64,000 nt of DNA from Aldrovandia affinis. Lineage: Eukaryota > Chordata > Actinopteri > Notacanthiformes > Halosauridae. Position 1 is the stretch's first letter, and every line of letters starts with the position of its first letter. The position numbers were made by a program, and so were the translations under genes. The stretch is from NCBI GenBank assembly GCA_029706075.1, contig JAINUG010000031.1, forward strand, positions 3,765,001-3,829,000, in the 5' to 3' direction. Below, piece by piece: positions 51,601 to 61,045 of this stretch. The notes under the pieces were generated by a model that was not told the DNA's origin, did no database searches, and saw only the letters and a program-made list of their open reading frames with translations.

Positions 51601-53603
51601 CAAGATTACCAGCGGAGCATGTCAGGATAATATGGTGACATTAATTCTTAACCTTCAAAATATAAAAGATGACACCTTTTCTGACCTAATGCACACTGCA
51701 TGATATTGTCATTCAAGTCATAACCCTTTCGACATTGTTGCATTACCCTTCATGGCACTGCTCTGAGGGCGTGAAAGGCTTTCACTTAAGCACGCTCTGG
51801 TATGGTAATTCAGCTGACTAGCAGGAATGGATATAGAATTGCAAAGGAAAATAAATGTCTAATTTCTCTTAAAACAAGAGATTAGTCTTCCAAGCTAATT
51901 CTTTTTCTTCTGCCAAATTTTCAGCGATGATCACATCTATATTCAGGGTCTCTTTGCACGTGTGGAATAAACTGTATTTCACTTCTATATGAGAGAAATT
52001 GTTCATTTTGAACAGAAGTCAAATTGTTTGGCTTTTCCCCCGCACATATGGACAGGGAAAATATTTATAAGTTTGTGGAAATAGTCTACAATAATATAAA
52101 GGGATTGATTACAGTAATAGCACAAACAAATCTCTTTTAATAGCTTTTTTAAATTCTGTCCTAGCATCTTACCCTCCAACCGCACGTGTCTTCTGTTTAG
52201 CTACAGCTAGGATGTGATGGTCAACATTGATTTAAGCGTATTTAATCTTTCAAGCGGTGTTCTTCCACCATCCATGTATACTCTGCTGCCTAGCAGTGAC
52301 CATAGCATGTTTATTTACTGAAGATAGCAAACGTTATCATGCTGCAATTGTAGCTCTAATTAGCTATACTGCTCACCATTCCACTCATATCTGGCAAAAA
52401 TAAATATTTCTTAAAAAGTTGGCAAGAACTCAAATTCTTGAATTCAGAGGTTATGTTTTAGCCTCTTCAAAACAAAAATCATTTTAACGGGTAGACAAGC
52501 GTGCCACGCAATGTGTAATTACCAATTCCAGATATGAGAACTGAAATGCGGACGGCATGGGGCGCATTTATTATTTGTTTAACTGGGATGTCAGAGGAAA
52601 ATATCGGGTTGAAGTGAAAGGATGTGTTTGAGTCGGAGGAGATTGCGGGGTGCTGCTGTCCTCCCTGTAGTACTAAGCAAGCCGTGGATAATTGTGTGGC
52701 TTCTCACAACTCTTGAGGGAATATCAGTCACACCCGATAAGTCACCCTAGTTATGCAGTTCCTGTGGCGTCATTTTATTGCAAACGGACTTCATAGAGTC
52801 ATTTGAGAGGTGGGTTATTTACTCGCCATCACATAAAATTCCTATTTAACGTTTGAAAATGTTTTACTTGAAACCATACTTGCCACCACGAAAATACAGA
52901 AATAAGCGCCAGCTAAGTAATACCCATCAATAATAGTTTATTGGGCTTGTTAGCTATGATAGCTTGCTTCTATACATTTTCTAGTTATCTGGTTGATAAC
53001 TACAAATAGATTGGAGAGCCGGGTTAAGATGAGACATTTTTTTCATTTAACATTATAATGGCAAGCAACATATAGTATTTTTTCAAACAATGATGGATAT
53101 TCATATCTAACGTTGTTGTGCACCCCTGGAAAGCATCACATTATATCTAGCAAGCAGTTTTATAATTATGACTCATCAAAAAAAGTTGATCTTTTGGAAC
53201 AACTTGTCCCAGGTGAAGGGTAAGTTGATCCGGGGGGGGTAAAATGTGCCACTTTGCCACACTCTTGTATTTAATTAAATGTAATAACAGAATTAAGAAA
53301 CAATGTTAAAAAAACTCTTAATTATTTAACTTAAAAAAAATAACACAAATTTATGTTTGACGTAAAATTGCCACAGCATCTGCCATTTTTGTTTTATATA
53401 AAGGTAACCCTTTCATTGTACATTTTTCTATCAGACACTTTCTATCAGATTTGGTAGCATTTTAGAAACAGTGTAACATTTCATTGATTAAGAACATATT
53501 AAAAATCATTCAACCTTAAAATTCTAAAACATTTAACAATTATTCAAATGTATTTAAAACTTCAATTGAAAAATATAAAAATATTGACAGTAATTTATAT
53601 ATG

Positions 53604-53650
<47 letters not shown>

Positions 53651-56600
53651 TGTATATTGTGGCAGGCTCCCGGAGGCATACCGAGGGGTGTTAGTAGAAG
53701 AGCGGTACATAGTAGCCCGCTGGCTCCACCCCCGCACCATAATGGAAAGTCCGGGAAGTCATATTGAGAAGTCACACCTGAGATGTGTTAGCTAAGTGAT
53801 CATGCAGGAAATAAAAGACGCACCTTTTACACAGGATAATCGCAAAGTACCGTATGGGAAAAGCGCTGGCGATTGAGAGTGATAGTGAGAATTGTATTTG
53901 GATTGATTACTGACTCAACTTGGATTGTTTTGGAAAACCCTATTTGTGTGCTGACCCCTGTTATCGGAGCACCTGGATTGGAATAACGACTACGGATTAC
54001 GGATAACGACTACGAGAGAGAATAACGAACACAAGAGAGAATAACGAACTGTGCTTGTTTTTGTTTCCCCATATTCCCTGTTTTGTGTAAGTTTCCCTAA
54101 TAAATCCCTCTTGTTTCCTAATTTTCTGTTGTATGGTGATTTTGTTATCGTTCTTTGGCTGCGTGGAAACCCCACTCCCCTGATCCTGCCACAGTTGGTG
54201 GAGAATGTAGGCAGGCATTGGTGCCTAAGAAAGCCATTGAAAAATAACCAAATCGATACAAAAGAGAATGGAAGTGTTGATGAAACAACTCGTCGAAGCC
54301 AATATTGCCCAGCAGGCAATGAACCGAGAGTTGTTGGAGGAACAGCGACAACAGACTGCCATCTTGCGAGTGGAAATTGGTCGTCTGACCGCAGCTGGAG
54401 CCACGGCAGCGCACCGTCTCCGAGTGACCCCCAGCTCGTTCATCCTGAAATTGACGGACGGTGACGACATTGAGGTGTACCTGCAGACGTTTGAGCGAAC
54501 TGCCAGCCGAGAAGAGTGGCCACAGAAGCAATGAGCCAGCCTGACTGCTCCCTTCCTGTCAGGAACAGCCCAAAAGACATACCAGGATTTGACCATGGAA
54601 CATCGAAGAATTATGACATTCTGAAGAAAGAAATCCTGTGTCGTTATGGTCACACCCTGATCAGCCAAGCCCAGAAATTTCATGAATGCATGATCCGATC
54701 CGCATAACAAAATGACCGCTGACCTGGCAGCACTGAGCCCACTTGAAAGAATAGTCATAGACAGATTTTTGCGCTCTTTCCCTTATGACGCCAAGAAGTT
54801 AGCCAGCTAAGCAAATCCCCACAGTGCCGATCAACCCGAACCCACATCCTGACCTAAGGAGAAAAAGAAAAGTGATGGAATGCCCTGGAGTAATGTCAAA
54901 GATGACTACAATCCCCAACACAGCCCACCCAGACGATGCCCCTTTTTGGACGGAAAACGAAGGAAGGGTTTTGACAGCAGTGAGACAGACCACCCGTCAT
55001 GGAGTTGTCCTCGTCGGGATGTATCAATATGCATGAGAGCAGCCCCTCACCAGTCACCACGGTAAGGGCCAATGGGAAAGACACCATGGTCCTTCTTGAC
55101 TCCGGAAGTATTATGACTCTGATCCGCCCTGAATTCGCCCGGTCTGATAACCAACCGGACACCGTATCCATAACCGGACACCGTTCCGTTTTGGAACAGC
55201 CCAGCTAGAAGACCCAAACCTGAAGAATGCCCTCCAACAGGTCACCGTGGTGGAAGGAACACTACTCGAGGGGGTGAACGAGTTAACATACCCTCACTTT
55301 GCAATTACAAACAAATTGTTATACCAAGTAATCTGGAAAAACAATGAACTTATAGAACTGTTGTGAGTGCCGCGACCATTGGTGAAGTCTGTGCTACAGC
55401 TTGCCCATTCCCATGTTTTGGGGGTGGAAAAGACCTTAGAGAGGGTAAAAGCCCAGTTTCACTGGTCGGGAATAAAGAGGGTGGTTGAAGATTTCTGTCT
55501 TGAGTGCCAGTGGGTGGCGCCAAAAGGTTTCGTAACCCACTAATCTCCTTACCGATTATCTCTACTCCCTTCAGTCGCATAGCTATGGATCTTGTGGGAC
55601 CACTTCCAAGAAGTAGTAGGGGGTACCAATACATTCTTGTCATTCTTGATTGTGGTACTAGGTACCGGAAGCAGTTCCGCTACGTACGATGGCCATGAAG
55701 GGCATTGCCCATGAGTTGTTGTTGCTATTTTCATGAGTGGGCATACCAACCTAAATTTGATCTGATCAAGGAACTCCATTCATGTCAAGAGTGATGAGAG
55801 ATTTATGCAAATTGATGGATATTAACCAATTGCGCACTTCAGTATATCACCCACAGACTAATGGACTGGTGGCATGATTCAACAGGACCCCAAGAGCATG
55901 CTGAGGAAGGTGATGGAGGCGGATCACAGAAACTGGGATCAACTTCTACCGTTTCTGATATTTTTGATTCGAGAAGTGCCACAGGCTTTGACGGGGTTCT
56001 CACCCTTTGAGCTCCTCTGCGGTAGGTGACCCAGAGGGATCCTGGACTTAGCCAAGGAAGCCTGGGATCACCACATCACACACTGGTGGAACATGTCGAA
56101 AAATGAGAGACAGGATGGCAACGTTGTGGCTAATGGTTCATGAACACATGCAGGAAGCACAGGCTGCTCAGGCACATGTATACAACCGAGGGGTACAGCA
56201 GTGGGAATTTCAGCCAGGAGATAAAGTGCTGGTGCTGGTACCCACGTCACAATTATAGCAAGGTGGAAAGGTCCATACGAGATCACTGAAAAAGTAAGCA
56301 AAGTGAATTGCCGAGTAAGACAGCCTGATCGCTGCAATGTTACTCAACTGTATCATGTCAACCTACTTAAAAAATGGCATGCAAGATTCTGAACCCTGTG
56401 CTGCATATTCCAAACCCTGTTTTATAGTTACCACTTCAGATGATATGCCACTGGGGGAACAGCTGAGCCCGGCTCAAAAGCAGGAAATGAGGGAGATGGT
56501 CAGCCACCACTAAGACATATTTTAGAACGAGCCAGGACATATGGATTTAATCCAGCACCATATTGATACAGAACCGGGGAAGAAGGTAACGCTACGTCCA

Positions 56601-59600
56601 TATTGTATCCCTGAGGCCAGGAGAGAAGCCATAAAGAAAGAGATACAAACAATGTTGGCAGGCGGAATTATTGAGGAATCACAAAGTGAATGGTGTAGTG
56701 TTCGTTCCCAAACCTGATGGAACCATACGTTTCTGCAGTGATTTCTGTAAGTTAAATGAGATTTTGAAATTTCATGCATATCCAATGAGTGGATGAGCTA
56801 ATTGAGAGGCTCAGAAGTACCCTGGACTTAACAAAAGGATATTGGCAGGTACCCCTGACTCCTGAGTCACGAGAGAAGACTGGATTCGCTACCCCCAATG
56901 GTCTGTTCAAGTACAGGAAACTCCCCTTCAGACTACACAGAGCCCCACCCACTTTCCAGCGGTTGATGGACCAGGTTCTACGACCCCATAGAGAGTATGC
57001 CGCTGCTTATCTTGATGATATTATAATACACGGGGACGTCTGGGACACACATATCAGGCGAGTACAAGAAGTGTTACACGCTCTGCGGGGGGCGGGCCTC
57101 ACAGCTAACCCGAAGAAGTGTCGGCTGGGTTTACCTAGGGTACACCATCGGGAGAGGAACGGTCAAGTCCCAGATGAAGAAAGTGGAAGCGATCTGGAAC
57201 TGGCCCAGACCCATCGCCAAGAAACAGATTCGCACCTTTATTGGGCTTGCCAGCTACTACCGGAGATTCATTATGAAGTTCGCGACCATAGCCAGTGCCC
57301 TACCTGACCGGACCAGAAATAGATTACCCCAACAGGTGAAGTGGAGTGATGAAAAGGGTTCCAGGGTTACAAGAGCGAACTCTGTTTGGGACCAGTCCTA
57401 GTGACACCAGATTTCCAAAAACCATTGCTGGTACAGACTAACACATCGGAAATGGGTTTGGGGGCTGTAGTGTCGCAACTACAGGGAGGTGAGGAACACC
57501 CAGTAATCTACATTGGCAGGAAATTATTGCCGCGAGAACAGAGATATTCCAACGTGGAGAAAAAATGTCTGGGCATTGAAGTATTACCTGTTAGGATGAC
57601 AATTCATTCTTGTCACGGACCACGCACCGCTAGTGTGGATTTCACGACAACGTCCGGGTCACCAGATGGTTTTTGTCTTTGCAACCATTTGCTTTTTCTG
57701 TGCCCCACAGGTCCGGTGCTACCCACGTCAATGCAGATGCCTTCTCCCGGAGAGATGCCCTGTGGTGTCAGACCGCCCCTACCTCCCAGTCGGAGCTGAG
57801 GGAGGGGATATGTGGCAGGCGCCCGGAGGCATACCCAGGGGTGGTAGTAGAAAGGCGGTACATAGTAGCCTGCTGGCTCCACCCCTACACCTTAATGGAA
57901 AGTCCGGGGCTGACGCACCACACCTGAGATGCGTTAGCTAAGTGATCATGCAGGAAATAAAAGACGCACCTTTTCAACAGGATAATTGCGAAGTACCGTA
58001 TGGGAAAAGCGCTGGCGATTGAGAGTTATAGTGAGAATTGTATTTGGATTGATTACTGGCTCGACTTGGATTGTTTTGGAAAACCCTGCTTGTGTGCTGA
58101 CCACTGTTTATCGGAGAACCTGGATTGGAATAACGACTATGGATTACGGACAACGACTACGAGAGAGAATAACGAACTGTGCTTGTTTGCTTCCCCATAT
58201 TTCCCGTTTTGTGTAAGTTTCCCTAATAAATCCAATTGTTATTTTTCTGTTGTATGGTGATTCTGTTATTGTTCTTTGGCTGCGTTGTAACCCAACACCC
58301 CTGGGGTCTGTCTCACAAAGCAGCATTAGTGGGTTAGCGAGCTAACTTTGGGTTTAAACCTGGGTTCTCGGTCTCACGACTGTGGCTCACTTTTAACCAG
58401 GTTGCATCGGCATGGTAACTTAATATGGCTATTGCTCCAGAGTAGGTTAAGTTCAGGCTAATGGATCAAATCCTGTAAAAAGCCAGCCCCCTGACTAATC
58501 AGCTCTCTGGAAAATGGCCTCATTTATCCTAGATAATTGCGTAATCTGATTTTTTTATGTCAGAGATACAGATTCTCCGCGGAGGGAACATTGTATCTTT
58601 GCAAGCTTCTAGAGCTGCATGTCACAAATGCCACTTGTCGAAGCCATGCGATCACTGTGCAGCAAACTGTATGTATTGCCCTACGTTTTCTAGCCAACGG
58701 TACATATACGTATTCCGTTGGTGATATGGAGAACCTGAGAAAACATACAGTTTATATAGTTACTGTATATATACACTCAGTGGCCACTTTATTAGGTACA
58801 CCTGTACACCTGCTCGCTAATGCAATTATCTAATCAGCCAATCATGTGGCAGCAACTCAATGCATAAAAGCATGCAGACATGATCAAGAGGTTCAGTTGT
58901 TGTTCAGACCAAAAATCTGAATGGGGAAGAAATGTGATCTCAGTGACTTGAGATGAATTAATTGTTTGTGCCAGACAGGGTGGTGTGAGTATCTCAGAAA
59001 CTGCTGATTTCATGGGATTTTCACGCACAATAGTTTCTAGAGTTTACAGAGAATGGTCCAAAAAACCAAAAACATCCAGTGAGCGGCAGTTCTGTGGGCG
59101 AAAACACCTTGTTAATGAGAGAGGTCAGAGGAGAATGGCCAGACTTGTTCAAACTGACAGGAAGGTGACAGTAACTCAAATAACCACGCGTTACAACAGT
59201 GGTATGCAGAAGACCATCTCTGAACACACAACGCGTTGAACCTTGAAGTGGATGGGCTACAGCAGCAGAAGACCACACCAGATTCCACTCCTGTCAGCTA
59301 AGAACAGGAAAGCGAGGTTACAGTGTGCACAGGCAGTTGAAGATTGGACAAACGTCGCCTGGTCTGACAAATCTCGATTTCTGCTTCGACATGCAGATGG
59401 TAGGGTCAGAATTTGGCGTAAACAACATGAATCCATGCATCCATCCTGCCTTGTGTCAACGGTTCAAACCGCTACAAACACCGCCCCTTTTGTGTGCACG
59501 CGCTTATGGCTCGATCAGAAAAACCAGGGTTGACAGAACGAGTTGATAACCACCATCATGAGACAAGTTACCGTAAGTGCCATTGTTAGGTTTTGTGTAG

Positions 59601-61045
59601 CCAGCTAACGCAAAGATACCCTGACTATGTTGAACTTCCTTTGTGAGACAGACCCCTGATCCTGCCACAATATATATTATAATATGTCTTGTCTTGTCGA
59701 TCCATCCAGATGACGTTGACACTTTTGCGTTTATGTCGATTTCCCATGAGTGTCTAAATGGCAAATCAAGTTTGTACATCGACCTCCCACTCACTGAGGC
59801 TGCTTCCGCTCACAGTTCGTAACTTGTCTGCATACGCGATTGTAGGCTAAGCAGGTAAGTCTGTAGCTAGCTAGCTTACTAAATTCAGCTATGGAGAAAA
59901 AAAGTTAGGTCATGCATTTTTAAGTGATTTGTCTGATATTGATGAACCACCGTCACAGCCAAAATTGTCAGCATTCCCTGCCATTTACATTTTACAATGG
60001 TATGACAAGTTTAAGTGTTGTACCAAGCAATGTTGCATTTTGTCAAATGTGTAGACATTTCCCTGACACCCACATGAAAAAGGCATTCATTAGCCATGGT
60101 TTAAAGACTGGAAACACCTTTGGCGGTCTTGTGTCCAACACCAGTCCAGCAAAGCTCATTCCATTGCACTTACTAAGTGTGAGGGGTACAAAGAAAGCCG
60201 TTAAAGCCCAGGGGACTGTACTTAATTAGTTAAACCGCAATGCAATTGAAAAAATCTCAACCACATCAAAGTGGTTATTGACATTGTAATGTTTTGCGCA
60301 AAACAAGTTATATCTCTGCGTGGCCATAGGGAAAGTGAAGAGGCATTAAATAAAGGCTTTTTTAAAAAACTGTTTAAGTTCATTGCCAAATATGACCTAG
60401 ACATTCAAAACCGCCTCCAACAGATACCCAAAAATGCGAGATTAATGAGCTCAGAAATTCAGAACGAGCTACTTGAATGAAATGTAATGTTTGTTCATAG
60501 GCTACTCTCTGTATGTTAACAAGACTGCATGGGTCTTATTGTACAGATTATTCTGTGTTGTGATGTAGCATGTGCTTAGAATCACATAATCGACACATTC
60601 ATGTTGCAAAATGTCATTTTGTGGCTCTAGCCTTGGTAGCATTGAGTGAGAGATCAGGAGTCATTGCTACAGAATCTGCGCTGATTCGGTCTCCTATATA
60701 CTGTATGCACCATAAGGCTTTAGGGCACCAGAATGGCTTAAACTTAAACATTGTTTACAAACTGAAACAAGGTCTGAGTGAAGGAGTGCACAGATAGACT
60801 GAAAATGAAAATACTCGTGAAAGTGCCTTGGTGATTTTGTACAAAGAGACGCTAAAACATTGCAATAAAAATATCCATAGTTTTCCATAGCAGTGAAGTA
60901 TGGCTGAAATGTCCATTATTCTTTTCCTCAGATAAGCAAACAGCAACTGCAGACGGTAAAGGACCGCTTCCAGGCTTTCCTGAATGGAGAGACACAGATC
61001 GTGGCTGACGAGGCCTTCATCAACGCTGTCCAGAGCTACTACGAG
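32854..61045 (+). CDS. cadps: Calcium-dependent secretion activator (CADPS/CAPS1), first two coding exons
   Basis: CADPS is a neuronal and endocrine factor that primes dense-core vesicles for calcium-triggered exocytosis, binding phosphoinositides and SNAREs at the plasma membrane. Exon 1 (32854-33189) and exon 2 (60932-61045) join in phase 0 to give 150 residues. The N-terminus is acidic ([15 protein letters not shown]), followed by a Ser/Pro-rich segment (residues 30-60), a charged probable coiled coil (63-83) and the invariant [20 protein letters not shown]. Exon 2 encodes [16 protein letters not shown] through [19 protein letters not shown] and the exon 1 [14 protein letters not shown] fit CADPS better than CADPS2. 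The C2, PH and MUN domains lie beyond the right edge. Exon 1 appears shorter than in mammals, lacking a Gly-rich stretch as I recall the family. Which teleost duplicate it is cannot be told. Confidence 0.95.
33190..35240. other. CADPS intron 1, 5' part
   Basis: No exon. Holds a (TTC)n repeat at 34281-34320 and a short local duplication: TTTCTGCAAGGGGTGTGTG occurs near 34962 and again near 35148. Confidence 0.6.
34281..34320. repeat. (TTC)n / (GAA)n triplet repeat
   Basis: About 13 uninterrupted TTC units, with imperfect units just upstream. Lies 1.1 kb inside CADPS intron 1. Confidence 0.95.
35241..36080 (+). pseudogene. Almost open 279-codon frame of unknown function
   Basis: A single frame runs from 35241 to the TGA at 36078-36080, with one internal TAG at 35595-35597. 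Cysteine clusters suggest metal binding: [16 protein letters not shown] and DCYFCQTN in the first 70 residues. The C-terminal part has [30 protein letters not shown] and [12 protein letters not shown]. Similar uncharacterised proteins occur in many copies in fish and invertebrate genomes, as I recall them, which suggests a mobile-element or multicopy origin. No known transposase or polymerase motif is evident. It lies in the same orientation as CADPS, inside its intron 1. No clear start codon lies at the left end of the frame. Confidence 0.65.
36778..36926 (-). mobile_element. tRNA-derived SINE, second copy
   Basis: Same family as 1879-2046: TTTATCCAAAGCGACTTACA on the plus strand, with tRNA-like boxes near the right end (minus orientation). 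AATTTTA flanks it at 36771-36777 and 36927-36933. Confidence 0.82.
36934..40098. other. CADPS intron 1, no gene recognised
   Basis: AT-rich to about 38.3 kb. A short GC-rich patch at 38.4-38.8 kb has overlapping open frames on both strands but no recognisable domain. Nothing else supported. Confidence 0.55.
40099..40429. repeat. Degenerate minisatellite with a 10-bp period
   Basis: About 30 diverged units of consensus GAATGRTGGT. In the right-hand part GAAT or a one-base variant recurs every 10 bases for six or more successive units (for example GAATGATGGT then GAATTGTGGC). The open frames on its minus strand (His/Ser/Ile-rich) are by-products of the repeat. Confidence 0.85.
42590..42670 (-). 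repeat. SINE/LINE tail fragment
   Basis: GCATTTAGCAAACGCTCTTA and GAGCGACTTACA match the shared tail of the two SINEs elsewhere in the window, without the tRNA-like head. Confidence 0.6.
45120..45320. repeat. Purine-rich tract, (GA)n and (GT)n
   Basis: Almost pure purine from about 45130 to 45260, with a clean (GA)n run at about 45217-45241 and a (GT)n run at about 45302-45320. Confidence 0.9.
46601..46655. repeat. (CA)n microsatellite, interrupted
   Basis: CA repeats interspersed with CGCG. Confidence 0.9.
46787..46830. repeat. Compound (GT)n(GA)n microsatellite
   Basis: About 15 GT units followed by about 6 GA units. Confidence 0.95.
48572..48600. repeat. (CA)n microsatellite
   Basis: About 14 uninterrupted CA units. 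Confidence 0.95.
50580..50730. repeat. Duplicated (CA)n-containing unit
   Basis: Two tandem units each consist of GCAGGCAGGC(A/G)CCCGCA followed by a CA run (about 50626-50648 and 50682-50698). Confidence 0.85.
53599..53657. repeat. (TA)n microsatellite, target of the gypsy insertion
   Basis: Nearly pure alternating TA directly left of the 5' LTR. A short TA-rich run also follows the 3' LTR at 59670, so the retroelement probably inserted into this repeat. Confidence 0.9.
53658..54193 (+). repeat. 5' LTR of the Gmr1-like element
   Basis: 536 bp, TGTGGCAGGC to CCTGCCACA. It is followed by GTTGGTGGAGAATG, the likely primer-binding region. It contains a short internal duplication around AGAGAATAACGAAC that the 3' LTR lacks. 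Confidence 0.9.
54268..54710 (+). pseudogene. gag remnant
   Basis: Opens [18 protein letters not shown] with a probable coiled coil, then [18 protein letters not shown], a common motif of vertebrate gypsy gag. A stop at about 54532 and a frame change follow before [12 protein letters not shown] and FHECMIR in another frame. Confidence 0.8.
54999..55208 (+). pseudogene. Retroviral-type aspartic protease remnant
   Basis: Reads [21 protein letters not shown]. The active-site triad DSG lies at 55098-55106. Upstream and downstream frames are broken. Confidence 0.75.
55390..56395 (+). pseudogene. Integrase remnant, upstream of reverse transcriptase
   Basis: A zinc-binding HHCC region is visible ([14 protein letters not shown], then CLECQ near 55.5 kb), then the core [17 protein letters not shown] (first catalytic Asp near 55.59 kb) with YILVILD. 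Around 56.22-56.38 kb, broken [13 protein letters not shown] sequence followed by diverged gypsy integrase C-terminal sequence is legible. Several frameshifts and stops. Confidence 0.8.
56525..57320 (+). pseudogene. Reverse transcriptase remnant
   Basis: From about 56530, legible motifs are [20 protein letters not shown], then [62 protein letters not shown] and the catalytic YLDD at 57008-57019. At least one stop near 56790 and a frame change near 57130 disrupt it. Confidence 0.9.
57386..57800 (+). pseudogene. RNase H remnant and end of pol
   Basis: [20 protein letters not shown] matches the start of gypsy RNase H, with Asn where the first catalytic Asp is usual. [16 protein letters not shown] follows, and near 57.73 kb, in another frame, [10 protein letters not shown], a typical pol end. 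Confidence 0.8.
58304..59655 (+). mobile_element. PIF/Harbinger transposon remnant inside the 3' LTR
   Basis: Terminal inverted repeats GGGTCTGTCTCACAAAG and CTTTGTGAGACAGACCC are flanked by the trinucleotide CTG on both sides (58301-58303, 59656-59658). Inside, from about 58550, a plus-strand frame reads [17 protein letters not shown] and [21 protein letters not shown], then MENLRKHTV. This is the DNA-binding N-terminal part of a Harbinger transposase. The rest is displaced by an inserted Tc1-like element. Confidence 0.88.
58772..59468 (+). mobile_element. Tc1-like element inserted in the Harbinger element, 3' truncated
   Basis: Starts ACACTCAGTGGCCACTTTAT. Transposase pieces include [20 protein letters not shown] (helix-turn-helix) and [18 protein letters not shown] with the first catalytic Asp. 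The third acidic residue region and the right terminal repeat are absent. Right boundary approximate. Confidence 0.8.
59890..60480 (+). pseudogene. hAT transposase remnant with TTF-type zinc finger (ZMYM-like)
   Basis: Around 60.03-60.11 kb the frame reads [20 protein letters not shown], a TTF-type finger of hAT transposases. After a stop and a frame change it resumes as [19 protein letters not shown], then [16 protein letters not shown] (to 60477), matching the following segment of the same protein type. The catalytic hAT domain and dimerisation region are missing. It ends about 450 bp before CADPS exon 2. Confidence 0.75.
60481..60931. other. CADPS intron 1, last 450 bp
   Basis: No gene recognised. 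The splice acceptor polypyrimidine tract is at about 60919-60929. Confidence 0.6.
60932..61045 (+). CDS. cadps: CADPS coding exon 2
   Basis: 114 nt, 38 codons, phase 0, after a pyrimidine-rich acceptor (ttttcctcag) and before donor gtaact. It reads [20 protein letters not shown], then [18 protein letters not shown], nearly identical to the family. Exon 3 (starting VFLKSDRVARM in relatives) was not found before 64000. Confidence 0.96.

Larger units (their letters stand above)
40430..53598. other. TE-poor core of CADPS intron 1
   Basis: About 13 kb with only a SINE-tail scrap and microsatellites recognised. Stretches of moderate GC at 40.85-41.2, 43.9-45.9 and 46.9-47.6 kb look unique and could hold conserved non-coding elements. 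No exon with family motifs and splice sites was found on either strand. Confidence 0.5.
53658..59669 (+). mobile_element. Ty3/gypsy-class LTR retrotransposon, Gmr1-like domain order, decayed
   Basis: Two LTRs start TGTGGCAGGC and end TGCCACA. Between them, plus-strand remnants of gag, protease, integrase, reverse transcriptase and RNase H appear in that order. Integrase lies before reverse transcriptase, unlike ordinary Ty3/gypsy elements and like the Gmr1 group described from fish. A purine-rich tract (GCTGAGGGAGGGGATA) immediately precedes the 3' LTR, as expected for plus-strand priming. The frame is broken repeatedly. The 3' LTR is split by a Harbinger element that carries a Tc1 element. 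Confidence 0.9.
57811..59669 (+). repeat. 3' LTR, split by a Harbinger insertion
   Basis: LTR sequence runs 57811-58303 and resumes at 59659-59669 (ATCCTGCCACA). Together these make about 504 bp, similar to the 5' LTR. The uninterrupted 5' LTR shows the original junction, CCCTGATCCTGCC. Confidence 0.9.

Noticed and set aside
32854..61045. Assignment to CADPS2 instead of CADPS
   Set aside because: [14 protein letters not shown] and [11 protein letters not shown] fit CADPS; CADPS2 differs at these positions in mammals.
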